34,531 nucleotides of DNA from Bathymodiolus japonicus methanotrophic gill symbiont (lineage in GTDB: Bacteria; Pseudomonadota; Gammaproteobacteria; Methylococcales; Methylomonadaceae), in assembly GCF_019721995.1 (NCBI RefSeq), contig NZ_BLYC01000032.1, forward strand, positions 1 to 34,531, given 5' to 3'. Of this stretch, positions 1-8,630 are shown one piece after another. Made by a program: the position numbers and the translations under genes. The notes under the pieces were generated by a model. The model was not told the origin of the DNA. It saw nothing but the letters and a program-made list of their open reading frames with translations, and ran no database searches. Within the stretch, counting starts at the first letter, position 1; each line of letters opens with the position of its first letter.

Positions 1-295
1 CGCTGAAAATCAGGGAAACGGAGCCTAAGCGAGTGATGATTTTTAGTCCGCGATAGGCCGTATGGCCGTTAGTTCACTTGTCGCGTCTGAGCGTTAGCGA
101 AGGTTGAGACAAATAAAAGGCCATCCGACACGGCGTCACAGTCATTTGGAGCCTATGTTCCGACCCCTTGTTGGGTCGGGACGAGGTGACGAGGACGAAT
201 CGGGGCCGCCGGAGGCATAAGTGGTCGCGTTAAGTTTTTGCTGCTTGCTTGGGCTGGGATGCCCAAAACAAGCTTTCGCAAAAATATGCGACTCC
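1..295 (-). repeat. Repeat family R2, near-complete copy, non-coding
   Basis: This stretch is, in reverse orientation, a close copy of the 292-bp insert at 12376-12667. Its first bases (cgctgaaaatc) are exactly the reverse complement of that insert's last bases, and its far end (gcgactcc near 288-295) matches the insert's first bases. A short open frame on the minus strand (142-351) reads the same peptide as the tail of the interrupted IS66 gene (containing FAKACFGHPSPSKQ), so that frame belongs to the repeat and is not taken as a gene. Shorter pieces of the family occur at 4960-5108 and 10804-10856. Base composition is more GC-rich than the surrounding genes. Confidence 0.8.
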
Positions 296-308
296 ACCGA
301 ATCGTCCG

Positions 309-342
309 AGAGCCTCGCTATATTTTTATCCGATGGATGAAT
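309..342 (-). mobile_element. 34-bp fragment of the IS4-family transposase gene
   Basis: These bases match part of the IS4-family transposase gene of the two full copies (around 33125-33160), apart from one missing T in a T run. The piece is stranded between repeat R2 and unrecognised DNA and can only be a relic of insertion, deletion or recombination. Confidence 0.7.
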
Positions 343-587
343 ACTTATCAAGTCATTATCTTGTAAACGTCGATGTTCAATGTTTGTTCAGCTATACTGT
401 GGGCTAAGGAACGTAAATTTTTTATCCGGGCGTTGTTTTATAGAGTGATTGATATTTACATATGATGTTGATGTGCTCTGTCTTTAGTCAATAATAGTTA
501 GGTCTAAATCATAAATGCCATCAGTTACATCAACTTGAACATCGAGTTACAGCATGTAAACGGACTATGACGATACACATGTGAGAA
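343..587. other. Gene-free stretch in mobile-element mosaic
   Basis: I see no convincing coding frame here. It contains two copies of the 12-14 bp junction motif (reverse complement CTTGAACATCGA): at 369-380 as gtcgatgttcaa and at 534-548 as cttgaacatcgagtt. The rest is AT-rich and unrecognised. Confidence 0.5.
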
Positions 588-600
588 GTCGATGTTCAAG
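534..600. repeat. 67-bp segment bounded by inverted junction motifs
   Basis: CTTGAACATCGAG at 534-546 and GTCGATGTTCAAG at 588-600 face each other as inverted repeats with one mismatch. The same motif occurs at 1231-1244 and 31823-31836, each time where two unrelated fragments join. It could be the end of a small mobile element or a preferred insertion site; the sequence does not decide. Confidence 0.5.
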
Positions 601-905
601 TTTTTTCCATCCCTTGCCATCAAACTCTTACCTTCACCCAGAAGAACAATACTTTAATGATGCTGTTGGCTCTAAGCGCCCTAAATCTCTGCCAATCATA
701 TGGTTTCCTGATGGCATCAGTTGTGAACGACATCCTGTATTAATTCAGCTCTAACGCGTTTCAGCTTATCAGCCAGGATCGGGAACTCTCAGCAATGACG
801 TGATGAACTCGAAGCTCGTCACATCCATTTGAGACTTGCGCTGTAAAGCTTCCTACGTATAGGCGCAGGTAGTTTGCTTTCAATGCGGGGCGCTATTTGC
901 TCTGG
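588..905 (-). pseudogene. Decayed copy of the 31825-32127 segment
   Basis: This region is a diverged duplicate of 31825-32127, which covers the 3' part of the minus-strand gene at 31870-32283. It is about 15 bases longer, and many differences are single-base insertions (for example gcggggcgctattt against gcgggctattt), so the reading frame is destroyed. Both copies begin at the motif TCGATGTTCAAG followed by a T run and ccatccc. At 905 it joins abruptly to a transposase fragment. Confidence 0.7.
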
Positions 906-1165
906 TCAACCCGTAGCAACCAGTCCCAGGGTATACTTGCTTTACGAAACACCCAGGATAATGCGGCTACTTTGCAATCTCCAAGGCTTGCTCGCTCAAA
1001 CTTAGCCCAGCAAACAGAGTTCATTAGCAGTATGCCCGTTAAACAAGCGCCCAACCAAGCGGCTTGAATCCGTGTCAAAGCGGCTCCGGGTTTTAGCTGA
1101 TTGAGCGCATCATTTAAATCGTCAATATAGCTTTGGATAAAGGTGGCTGGGGCATTCATTAACAT
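893..1165 (-). pseudogene. Transposase, N-terminal fragment (about 85 aa)
   Basis: The minus-strand frame starts MLMNAPATF and reads through PGAALTRIQAAWLGACLTG and a FERASLGDCKVAALSW stretch. This resembles the start of a DDE transposase family that I associate with methylotroph and other proteobacterial genomes, where products usually begin MNAP; Met at 1159 is therefore the likelier start. After LLRV (about 906) the sequence switches to the neighbouring repeated segment and the frame stops, so only the N-terminus remains and no catalytic residues are present. Family assignment is from memory and tentative. Confidence 0.6.
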
Positions 1166-1243
1166 GGGCTTACACCGATAAAATTACAACAACCTCAGAA
1201 TACCTGATTTTACCTTCTCAATATCAAAAACTTGAACATCGAG

Positions 1244-1269
1244 TATCAGCCCGTCCGGGGCTGACAGCG
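1244..1269. repeat. REP-like palindromic repeat unit
   Basis: These 26 bases (core tcagcccgtccggggctga) are the exact reverse complement of bases within 29530-29555. The unit is itself a partial palindrome (tcagccc...gggctga). It sits between a junction motif and the truncated IS4-family copy. Confidence 0.6.
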
Positions 1270-2139
1270 GGGGAAAGTTTATGCGGCCGGGGGGATTTAC
1301 GCGTTGAATCTCAGAAGTGGGTTGCTCAGATTTCTTTGTCTGGTGACAAACGGAACTCAGAGACATCAAGAAATACCTGTGTTACGAGATCATATTGAAA
1401 AGCAAAACAAGGGAAATAACAGCTCTCAGAAACATCTCTATGTCTACGATAAAGCCGTCACCGACTTTGTCTGGTGGGATCGGCAGAAACGACATGCTAA
1501 TTACATGATTTCAATGCTAAAAGAAAATTCAATTGCGACTCTGGTTGAGTCTATCCCTTTTGACTCCCGCCATGAGATCAATACAGGGGTTGAAGCATAC
1601 AGTGTGTACGAAAACAAGGGCATCAAATTTAACGTGGTGGATTACCGTGATCCAGAAACCGGAAAACTTCACCGGTTTGTGACAACCTTGCCAATGACTA
1701 TTAACCCTGGAACCATTGCCATGCTGTATTTCAAGCGATGGACGATTGAAAAGACATTCAATAACACTAAAAGTAATTTCAAGGAAACTAAAGCTTGGTC
1801 TTCCAATACCCGCTCACTTGAAAATCAAATGCGCCTGACTGCAATGAGCTATAATTTAATGCGCGTATTTGAAGAGATTTCAAAAACACAACAGCCAGAA
1901 TTGATTCATCCATCGGATAAAAAATATAGCGAGGCTCTGGAGATTAGGCAGCAACAGGCTCAAAAACGAGATCGTTTTGTGAATCCATTATTTTTCCAGG
2001 CAAGAATATCTCGTATCAGCTCGTATACCATTCGAGCAGTTCAAAACGCAATAATAACAGGAATGTCTTTACAGCGTTTTATGAGCTTTCTTGTGGCGAG
2101 GTTAGTTTCACGGCCTCAATTGATAGGGGAACACTGATG
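1270..2139 (+). pseudogene. IS4-family transposase, 5'-truncated copy
   Basis: This is the 3' part of the element found whole at 8962-10484 and 32925-34458. The longest remaining frame (1304-2137, 277 aa) equals the C-terminal two thirds of the 432-aa transposase, with only a few substitutions. It keeps the YREK-type motif (YFKRWTIEKTFNNTK) and the right inverted end gggaacactgatg (2127-2139), but lacks the N-terminal region, the first part of the DDE domain and the left end. The break at about 1270 joins a REP-like unit. Without the left end it cannot move by itself. Confidence 0.9.
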
Positions 2140-2162
2140 ATCCTTTTGGGAAAACCGGTGTC

Positions 2163-2645
2163 TTAATTTAGTTTTAAATTACGTGCTTTTTCCCGCTGCC
2201 AGTCACGATCTTTTTCAGTTGCGCGTTTATCGTGCAATTTTTTACCTTTTGCCAGGGCAATTTCTAATTTTGCACGGTTATTTTTCCAGTATAAAAACGT
2301 TGGTACTAAGGTATAACCTTTACGCTCAACATTACCAATCAGTTTATTGATTTCCTGGCGGTGTAATAACAGTTTTCTTACCCGGGTAGCAAACGGGGTA
2401 ATATGTGTAGATGCAGAATTAAGCGCAGAAATATGCATACCTGAAATCCAGACTTCGCCATTTTTTATAAACACATAACTTTCCTTTAGCTGGACTTTTC
2501 CTTCACGCATACTTTTTACTTCCCAGCCTTCGAGTACAAGACCTGCTTCAAAGCGTTCTTCAATTAAGTATTCGTGTGAGATGTGGCGATTTTTTGCGAT
2601 TATATTATCGCCCTGTTTTCTTTTCTTGGTTTTTTTTCCAGCCAT
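2163..2645 (-). CDS. smpB: SsrA-binding protein SmpB
   Basis: SmpB binds tmRNA and brings it to stalled ribosomes, where trans-translation tags the unfinished protein and frees the ribosome. The 160-aa product has the family's usual length and landmarks: an N-terminal [11 protein letters not shown] stretch, then [20 protein letters not shown], the [11 protein letters not shown] strand, and a basic C-terminal tail ([25 protein letters not shown]) of the kind that enters the ribosomal decoding channel. The start is preceded by a lysine-rich leader ([13 protein letters not shown]). It is transcribed away from the symporter-ratA-rnfH genes, matching the conserved smpB / ratA-ratB / bamE neighbourhood of gammaproteobacteria. 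The truncated IS4-family copy ends 24 bp beyond its stop, so its native downstream region has been lost or displaced. Confidence 0.97.
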   Translation of the reverse strand: MAGKKTKKRKQGDNIIAKNRHISHEYLIEERFEAGLVLEGWEVKSMREGKVQLKESYVFIKNGEVWISGMHISALNSASTHITPFATRVRKLLLHRQEINKLIGNVERKGYTLVPTFLYWKNNRAKLEIALAKGKKLHDKRATEKDRDWQREKARNLKLN

Positions 2646-2841
2646 GGCAGCCCAATTCTGTTTTCTAATACGGAGGTAGAATGTATAATGTTATCGTTTC
2701 AGTGTCTTTATATATTGCAATACGGCTTTATGCCACTGCCAGTATAAAAAAATACATTACACACTATTTCTAAAGACAATGCCTGTATTTTACTGTAATT
2801 TACCGGTAAAAATTAAATTTTTCTAACGCGTAGGTAGCTTA

Positions 2842-4215
2842 ATGGCAGATACAAATAAATCTATTCATGGTGAATGGTCTTCACGCTTTGCATTTATACT
2901 TGCTGCAACTGGTTCGGCAGTCGGTCTGGGTAATATCTGGAAATTCCCCTATATTACCGGAGAGCACGGAGGCGGGGCATTTGTTATTATTTATTTGCTC
3001 TGTGTTGCTGCGATAGGCATACCTATTATGATTGCCGAGACGATGATGGGGCGGCGCGGTAGACAAAGCCCGATTAATACCCTGGAAGTGCTGACTAAAG
3101 AAGCGGGCGCAAATACTAACTGGCATTATGTCGGCTGGCTTGGCGTTATTGCTGGTTTTTTGATCTTATCTTATTACAGCGTGATTGCTGGCTGGTCTAT
3201 GGCTTATGTGATAAAAGCATTTACCGGTAGCTTTTCAGGTGAGAGTGCAGCGCATATTAATAGCCTGTTTGCCGATTTGCAGGCGAGCCCGGTACAGCAG
3301 ATTTTCTGGCATACTGTGTTTATGGTTGCAACCATGGCGGTTGTTGCCCATGGTGTACAGGGTGGGCTGGAAAAAGCAGTGCGTTTTTTAATGCCGGGCT
3401 TATTTATTCTACTAATTTTACTGGTCGCTTACGCCATGACGACTGGCGCATATTTGCAAGGTCTGGAGTTTATGTTTAAGCCTGATTTCAGTGAAATTAC
3501 CGGTGCTAGTGTTTTAACTGCGATGGGACATGCGTTTTTTACACTGAGTTTGGGCATGGGCGCAATTATGGTTTACGGCTCATATTTACCCAAAGATGTT
3601 TCGATTGCCAAAACTACGATCATTATTGCTGGGGCTGACACCCTGGTGGCATTGCTGGCAGGGATTGCTATTTTCCCTATCGTTTTTGCAAATGGGCTAG
3701 AGGTGGGCTCTGGTCCAGGCCTTATTTTTCAGACCTTACCTATTGCCTTTGGCAATATGGCCGGTGGCTGGTTATTCGGAGTATTATTTTTTGTCTTACT
3801 GGTTTTCGCCGCATTATCTTCGGCTATTTCATTAATCGAACCCGCTGTAGCCTGGTGCGTAGAGAACTATAATATTGAACGAAAAAAAGCCTGTGTGATT
3901 ATGGGTGGGTTTACCTGGACACTAGGCCTGGGAACGGTATTTTCATTTAACAACTGGTCCGGCGTTACCTTTTTTGGAGCTACTATTTTTGAGGCTCTGG
4001 ATTACCTGACAGCAAACTTGATGCTGCCATTGGGCGGGTTTTTTATTGCTGTGTTTGCCGGCAGGATAATGCTGGAAAAACATAGTAAAGAAGAGCTGGA
4101 TCTAAGTAGTGATGATTTATATGCCATCTGGAAATTTCTGGTCAGTTACGTTGCACCTGCTGAGGTATTTATTGTCTTCCTGCATGTGCTTGGTGTATTT
4201 GGGATATTTAGCTAA
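2842..4215 (+). CDS. Sodium-dependent transporter, NSS/SNF family
   Basis: The 457-aa polytopic membrane protein belongs to the neurotransmitter:sodium symporter family, which uses the sodium gradient to import amino acids or related small solutes. The hallmark first helix motif GSAVGLGNIWKFPY lies at residues 24-37, followed by GGGAF and a long run of hydrophobic segments to the C-terminus; the length fits bacterial members. The substrate cannot be read from the sequence. Its stop codon overlaps the ratA start by one base, so the two are probably co-transcribed. The 196-bp gap to the divergent smpB should hold both promoters. Confidence 0.92.
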   Translation: MADTNKSIHGEWSSRFAFILAATGSAVGLGNIWKFPYITGEHGGGAFVIIYLLCVAAIGIPIMIAETMMGRRGRQSPINTLEVLTKEAGANTNWHYVGWLGVIAGFLILSYYSVIAGWSMAYVIKAFTGSFSGESAAHINSLFADLQASPVQQIFWHTVFMVATMAVVAHGVQGGLEKAVRFLMPGLFILLILLVAYAMTTGAYLQGLEFMFKPDFSEITGASVLTAMGHAFFTLSLGMGAIMVYGSYLPKDVSIAKTTIIIAGADTLVALLAGIAIFPIVFANGLEVGSGPGLIFQTLPIAFGNMAGGWLFGVLFFVLLVFAALSSAISLIEPAVAWCVENYNIERKKACVIMGGFTWTLGLGTVFSFNNWSGVTFFGATIFEALDYLTANLMLPLGGFFIAVFAGRIMLEKHSKEELDLSSDDLYAIWKFLVSYVAPAEVFIVFLHVLGVFGIFS

Positions 4216-4643
4216 TGACCGCAGTTAACAAAAGCGCACTGGTTAAATATTCTGCGCATGCAATGTATGATATCGTCAGCGATATTGAAGCGTATCCTGA
4301 ATTCCTGCCCTGGTGTACGGGGAGTCGAATAATCGGTCGTGAAGGCAATGTGGTTGAGGCTGAATTGCAGATTTCCAAAGGTGGCTTTAAAAATTCCTTT
4401 GCGACCCGTAATATCAATGATGAAGGCGGACGCATCACGGTTTCTTTGCTAGATGGCCCATTTTCGTCATTAGATGGCGTATGGAATTTTATGCCCTTAC
4501 GCGAAGATGCCAGTAAAATTTCCCTGGATCTGGAATTTCAAATCAACGGTGTATTAGCAAATTTTGCCTTTGGTGCCGTGTTTAATCAGATTTGTAATAC
4601 CATGGTGACGTCTTTTACAGAACGTGCCAGGCAAATCTATTAG
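4215..4643 (+). CDS. ratA: RatA / Coq10-like START-domain protein
   Basis: The 142-aa product is a small START/polyketide-cyclase fold protein of the RatA-Coq10 group. Visible landmarks are the N-terminal Y-S-x-x-x-MYDIVSDIEAYPEFLPWC stretch, typical of the family, and the C-terminal FNQICNTMVTSFTERARQIY helix that closes the lipid-binding pocket. Relatives bind ubiquinone-type lipids and support respiration; the E. coli homologue has also been described as a toxin that blocks 70S ribosome assembly, but the name does not prove that role here. The start overlaps the symporter stop and rnfH follows after 39 bp, an arrangement conserved beside smpB and bamE. Confidence 0.93.
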   Translation: MTAVNKSALVKYSAHAMYDIVSDIEAYPEFLPWCTGSRIIGREGNVVEAELQISKGGFKNSFATRNINDEGGRITVSLLDGPFSSLDGVWNFMPLREDASKISLDLEFQINGVLANFAFGAVFNQICNTMVTSFTERARQIY

Positions 4644-4682
4644 TGTTGTCGGATGGTTTGAATCATAGAGGAGTTACGCCTT

Positions 4683-4958
4683 TTGCAGATTGAAGTCGCT
4701 TATGCGAGACAGGACAGGCAATTGATTGTAGCTTTGCAAGTACCTGAGACCTGCACGGTAGAACAGGCAATCGCATTATCGAATATTAGCGCAGAATTTC
4801 CGGAAATTGACCTGGCAAAAAATAAGGTAGGTATTTTTAGTCAGATCTGTGGCTTGCATGCTAGGTTACAGGAAAATGATCGCGTTGAAATATACCGAAA
4901 TCTGGCGATTGATCCTATGGAGGCACGGCGGCAGCGATCGCTTAAGCAAGGACGTTAG
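4683..4958 (+). CDS. rnfH: RnfH family (RatB) protein
   Basis: The 91-aa protein has the beta-grasp, ubiquitin-like pattern of the RnfH/RatB family: IEVAYA at the start, VPETCTVEQAI, then KVGIFSQICGLHARLQENDRVEIYRNLAIDPMEARRQR near the end. The function is poorly known; the family accompanies ratA, and in some bacteria rnf electron-transport genes. The likely start is TTG at 4683, supported by a gaggag ribosome-binding sequence ending 9 bases upstream. It is probably co-transcribed with ratA. Repeat R2 remnants begin immediately after its stop. Confidence 0.9.
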   Translation: MQIEVAYARQDRQLIVALQVPETCTVEQAIALSNISAEFPEIDLAKNKVGIFSQICGLHARLQENDRVEIYRNLAIDPMEARRQRSLKQGR

Positions 4959-4959
4959 C

Positions 4960-5108
4960 ACCGAGGTGTCCCTAATTTGCATTGAGTATTCACCCCCTGG
5001 CTTGTGGTAAAAACTTAACGGGGCTGATTAAAATCTGCGATGCTCTGCATCTAGGGACTAAAATCTTTACTTCGATAAGGCTTCGTTGTCTGGATCTTCA
5101 ACGTTCGA
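4960..5108 (+). repeat. Repeat family R2, degenerate internally deleted copy
   Basis: Two blocks match R2 as seen at 12376-12667: taaaaacttaacgggg (near 5008-5023) and the last part, gggactaaaatctttacttcg onwards (5055-5108). The middle of the element is missing. The copy lies between the convergent rnfH and bamE genes, and its terminal bases (cttcaacg) include the bamE stop codon. Confidence 0.65.
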
Positions 5109-5550
5109 CGAAAGTAAATAAATCTACTATCATTTCATATAATGTTCTTCTCAGGTCTCGTTTAGGTGCTTCTATGGTCGTTTCGGTGGGCGGTGGAGGG
5201 GGAGGGTTCAAGTCTGGTGTTAAATTGCCTTCTACATGAATCAAATGATCGCCTGCAAAAAACAGTGCAATACGGTCTTGCAGTCTATCTTCTCCGCCGG
5301 GCTGTACGGAATAGATATAATCCCAGCGATTGGTGCTAAAAGGGTCGATCAAAAGTGGGGAGCCCAGGACATAAATCACTTGTCGCTTGGTCATATCAGG
5401 CCGGAGTTGATTGACCATGTTTTGATCGATGACATTACCCTGGTCTATATCAATTTTATAAACTAAAGGCACGTCAATAGCCAGGGTAGAGCAGGCTGAT
5501 AACCAGACTAATGCAGTTAATATAGAAGTTAGACGTAGTGCTAGGAACAT
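5098..5550 (-). CDS. bamE: Outer membrane protein assembly factor BamE
   Basis: BamE (SmpA) is a small outer-membrane lipoprotein subunit of the BAM complex that folds beta-barrel proteins into the outer membrane. The 150-aa product has a signal peptide ending in the lipobox LSAC (Cys20), then the family core: a Q-x-x-V/I-x-x-L-R-P-x-M-T-K-R-Q-V segment, LGSPLLIDPFSTNRWDYIYS, and DRIALFFAGDHLIHVEGNL. The C-terminus is longer than in E. coli BamE (about 113 aa), with a proline run (PPPPPP) and a tail ending TFVER. The stop codon lies in a degenerate R2 repeat end, so the tail's end may be set by that insertion. The gene diverges from fur. Confidence 0.93.
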   Translation of the reverse strand: MFLALRLTSILTALVWLSACSTLAIDVPLVYKIDIDQGNVIDQNMVNQLRPDMTKRQVIYVLGSPLLIDPFSTNRWDYIYSVQPGGEDRLQDRIALFFAGDHLIHVEGNLTPDLNPPPPPPTETTIEAPKRDLRRTLYEMIVDLFTFVER

Positions 5551-5726
5551 TGGAATGTGATTTTTTCGGTTTAGGGTAAATTCAGATCAATATCATACCT
5601 GATGCTATATTGTAAAACGAAATAAGTGCAAGCAAACTATATTTTTTTCTTTTGCCTGAAAAGCTTTACAATAAACCCCTAAATGCATTTTCTATAGGCA
5701 TCTAAATTAGATTTAAGGAGTAAAAA

Positions 5727-6137
5727 GTGGAAACACAAGAATTGCGTGATGCAGGTTTAAAGGTCACGCTGCCGCGAATGAAAATTCTGGAAATTATGGA
5801 GCGGGAAACCGATGAGCGTCATTTAAATGCAGAACAGGTATACAAGATTTTATTAAGCGAAAATGAAGAAATCGGCCTGGCGACAATCTATCGGGTATTA
5901 ACCCAGTTTGAAACTGCAAGGTTGGTGACCCGGCATCATTTTGAAGGGGGTAACTCGGTTTTTGAACTTAATAAAGGCCCGCACCATGATCATGTGGTCT
6001 GCGTTAAATGTGGCATGGTTGATGAATTTACCGATGAAATAATTGAAGACCGTCAAAAGCAGATTGCCAAAGATTTAGGCTATGAACTCACTGATCATAG
6101 CTTGTATTTATATGGCTTATGTCCAAAGTGTAAGTAA
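5727..6137 (+). CDS. fur: Ferric uptake regulator Fur
   Basis: Fur is the iron-responsive repressor: with ferrous iron it binds Fur boxes and shuts off iron-acquisition genes. The 136-aa protein matches the family in length and order: N-terminal winged helix (LKVTLPRMKILEIM, then the recognition helix near GLATIYRVLTQF at residues 50-61) and a C-terminal metal-binding dimerisation domain with HHDH (86-89), CVKC (92-95) and CPKC (132-135), the latter two forming the structural zinc site. Translation probably starts at GTG 5727, six bases after an aaggag ribosome-binding site. It is divergent from bamE across 176 bp. Confidence 0.97.
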   Translation: METQELRDAGLKVTLPRMKILEIMERETDERHLNAEQVYKILLSENEEIGLATIYRVLTQFETARLVTRHHFEGGNSVFELNKGPHHDHVVCVKCGMVDEFTDEIIEDRQKQIAKDLGYELTDHSLYLYGLCPKCK

Positions 6138-6206
6138 CTCTTAGGAGTGAGGGTATTATTGAATACTTACTCCGATTAGCTTCCTCTCTTTACCCCAACA
6201 CATTTT

Positions 6207-7454
6207 ATGTTTAAACCCCTGACTATTTATATAGGTTTGCGCTACACGCGCGCCAAACGCCGCACCCAGTTTATTTCCTTTATTACTTTAACTTCTGTTT
6301 TAGGTATCGCTTTAGGCGTGACCGCATTGATTACCGTGCTCTCTGTCATGAATGGCTTCGAGGATGAATTACGCCAGCGTATTCTGGGTATGACAGCACA
6401 CTCGACCATTACCGGCAGAGGAGGTAAGTTGAATAACTGGCAAAGCTTAAAACAGCAGGTTAAAGACCTGCCGCATGTTGAAGGTGCTGCGCCTTTTGTG
6501 CGTGGTCAGGTAATGGTGAATGCGGGGCGTAGAGTTAGCGGGACTTTACTGCGGGGTATTCTGCCTGACCAGGAAATAGCGGTGTCTGAAGTCGGTGAGA
6601 AAATGGAAATTGGCGCACTTTCGGATCTTAAATCTGGAAAATATCAAATTGTTCTGGGTGCCGAGTTGGCATCTTATTTAGGCGCGGTGGTAGGGGATAA
6701 AATTACCGTGATCAGCCCTCAGGTAAATTCAACTCCAGCAGGTATTATTCCGCGTCTACGTCGCTTTACTGTCATCGGCATTTTTGAAGTGGGTATGTAT
6801 GAGTATGACCGGAATATGGCGATTATTCATATCGATGATGCGGCAAAATTGTTTCGCATGAATAACAATGTCTCAGGTCTACGCTTAAAGCTGGATGACT
6901 TGTTTAATGCGCCAGAAATTTCCTATCAGTTAGCGCGACAATTATATGGTGATTATTTTGTCAGTGACTGGACCAATGCTCATAGTAATTTTTTTCAGGC
7001 AATTAAAACCGAGAAGCGGGTGATGTTTATCATTTTATTATTAATTGTAGCGGTTGCTGCCTTTAATATTGTCTCCACCCTGGTTATGGTGGTCACTGAT
7101 AAACGTGGTGATATTGCTATCTTAAAAACGCAAGGTTTAACGCCGATGGCTGTCATGGGTATCTTTATTGTGTTAGGCGCGATTATTGGTTTAATTGGGA
7201 CTGTGCTGGGCACTGTAGGGGGAGTCCTATTAGCCTTAAATGTAGAAACGATAGTGCCTGCAATAGAAGAATTTTTCGGAGTTAATTTTATGGCTGCTGA
7301 TGTGTACTATATCAGTAGCTTGCCTTCAAAACTGGTGTGGGCTGATGTGTATGTGATTGCTGTTGTGGCTTTTACATTGGCATTATTAGCAACGATATAT
7401 CCCGCATGGCAGGCTTCGCGAGTAAATCCGGCGGAGGTATTACGCTATGAGTGA
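6207..7454 (+). CDS. Lipoprotein-releasing ABC transporter permease (LolC/LolE/LolF type)
   Basis: This 415-aa inner-membrane protein is the permease of the Lol system, which extracts mature lipoproteins from the inner membrane and hands them to LolA. It has the family architecture: a first transmembrane helix after the conserved [19 protein letters not shown] start, a large periplasmic domain (about residues 50-270), and three C-terminal helices in the FtsX-like domain, ending [18 protein letters not shown]. lolD overlaps its end by 8 bp. Only one permease gene is present; LolCDE bacteria have two, whereas LolDF systems use one. If no second gene exists elsewhere this would be LolF, so I leave the symbol open. 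Confidence 0.92.
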   Translation: MFKPLTIYIGLRYTRAKRRTQFISFITLTSVLGIALGVTALITVLSVMNGFEDELRQRILGMTAHSTITGRGGKLNNWQSLKQQVKDLPHVEGAAPFVRGQVMVNAGRRVSGTLLRGILPDQEIAVSEVGEKMEIGALSDLKSGKYQIVLGAELASYLGAVVGDKITVISPQVNSTPAGIIPRLRRFTVIGIFEVGMYEYDRNMAIIHIDDAAKLFRMNNNVSGLRLKLDDLFNAPEISYQLARQLYGDYFVSDWTNAHSNFFQAIKTEKRVMFIILLLIVAVAAFNIVSTLVMVVTDKRGDIAILKTQGLTPMAVMGIFIVLGAIIGLIGTVLGTVGGVLLALNVETIVPAIEEFFGVNFMAADVYYISSLPSKLVWADVYVIAVVAFTLALLATIYPAWQASRVNPAEVLRYE

Positions 7455-8127
7455 TCACGCTATCTTACAGTGTCATCAATTAACCAAGCGATTTAAGCAG
7501 GGCGATCTGGATGTCGAAGTTTTAAAAGGTATCGATTTTTCAGTTTATGCAGGAGAGCGGGTAGCCATTATGGGCGCATCAGGCTCAGGCAAGAGTACGC
7601 TGCTACATTTACTCGGTGGTCTGGATAGGCCAACGAGTGGCGAAGTTATTCTGGATGGCGTGAACTTAAAGAAAGTGCGCCAGGCGAAACTATCAAAATT
7701 ACGCAATCGTTCATTAGGTTTTATCTATCAGTTTCACCATCTATTAGGTGAATTTACGGTGTTAGAAAATGTCGCTATGCCAGCATTGATCGGAGGGAGT
7801 TCAATAACAGAGGCTAAGCAGGCTGCTGAGGAAATTCTACTGCGTGTGGGTTTAGAGCATAGAGTTAAACATAAGCCGGGTGAGTTATCCGGTGGTGAAC
7901 GGCAAAGAGTGGCAATAGCACGAGCATTAATTAATAAGCCCAAGTGCATCCTGGCAGACGAGCCGACAGGAAATCTGGATAGTAAAACGGCTGAAAGCAT
8001 TTATCAGCTAATGTTAGAACTGAATCAGGAATTGCAGATTAGCTTTTTGATAGTCACGCACGACCCTGATCTGGCTGGGCGTATGGATAAAGTATTACAT
8101 ATGGCTGATGGTTTGATTGTAGATTAG
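7447..8127 (+). CDS. lolD: Lipoprotein-releasing system ATP-binding protein LolD
   Basis: LolD is the ATPase that powers lipoprotein release by the Lol permease. The 226-aa protein shows a complete ABC cassette: Walker [10 protein letters not shown] (43-51), Q-loop at Gln95, signature [10 protein letters not shown] (147-156), Walker B CILADEP (167-173) and the H-loop histidine in IVTHD. The [19 protein letters not shown] stretch is characteristic of LolD and distinguishes it from other MacB-type ATPases. It overlaps the permease gene by 8 bp, indicating translational coupling. No second permease gene follows; the next 500 bp are degraded. Confidence 0.95.
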   Translation: MSDHAILQCHQLTKRFKQGDLDVEVLKGIDFSVYAGERVAIMGASGSGKSTLLHLLGGLDRPTSGEVILDGVNLKKVRQAKLSKLRNRSLGFIYQFHHLLGEFTVLENVAMPALIGGSSITEAKQAAEEILLRVGLEHRVKHKPGELSGGERQRVAIARALINKPKCILADEPTGNLDSKTAESIYQLMLELNQELQISFLIVTHDPDLAGRMDKVLHMADGLIVD

Positions 8128-8630
8128 GAACGAAAAATTAAGCTTTTATGCACTCTTGCCCTTGCGTAAGCTATAAAATGAAATATGTTTAAGAGTCTAG
8201 ATATTTGCTACTCTGGCATACACAAAACATACAGTTGATGCAATAGGGAGATGGAAACACACATCATCCAAAACTGCTGGTCTTTTTGTCCGTCTTCTGC
8301 GTTGTAATAACTTTACGTAGCCTGCCATGCGCCTGTTACTATGTCTTGAATACGAACAAAAAACCTGCTCAATATTGGACAATTATTTATTTCCAGCTCC
8401 CTTGTCCTAAAAACCACAGCTGACCGCTATATAATATTGTAAACTGTTGGCTATTAAAAATAATGATCGTAAAAACTTGTCACCTGTTGGATGAGTGTCT
8501 TCCGCTTCACAGTTTTGTGAATAAATCTGTGTACGAAATCCTGCGTTACAGCTCTTGCCTGCGAGCTGTGCCTTGACTTTCATGCACAGATTTTCCACAA
8601 ATTCAGTGCTCAACTGCGGTTTCTAAGATT
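8128..8630. other. Intergenic stretch without a supported gene
   Basis: Two short minus-strand frames exist (8197-8382 and 8407-8613). The second reads smoothly (FVENLCMKVKAQLAG...) and could be a relic of something, but I recognise no family and see no ribosome-binding site. The stretch precedes a decayed sigma-factor gene, so the real upstream control region of that gene may lie in its last 150 bp. Confidence 0.4.

Noticed and set aside
142-351. Minus-strand open frame of 69 codons
   Set aside because: Most of it lies in repeat R2; the same peptide appears as the false tail of the interrupted IS66 gene, so it is repeat sequence, not a protein gene.
4215-4643. RatA considered as one half of a toxin-antitoxin system with RnfH
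   Set aside because: The pairing is a conserved housekeeping arrangement beside smpB and bamE, and the family binds quinone-type lipids; no antitoxin evidence is visible.
8407-8613. Minus-strand 68-codon frame as a gene
   Set aside because: No ribosome-binding site, no recognised family and a degraded neighbourhood; not enough support.
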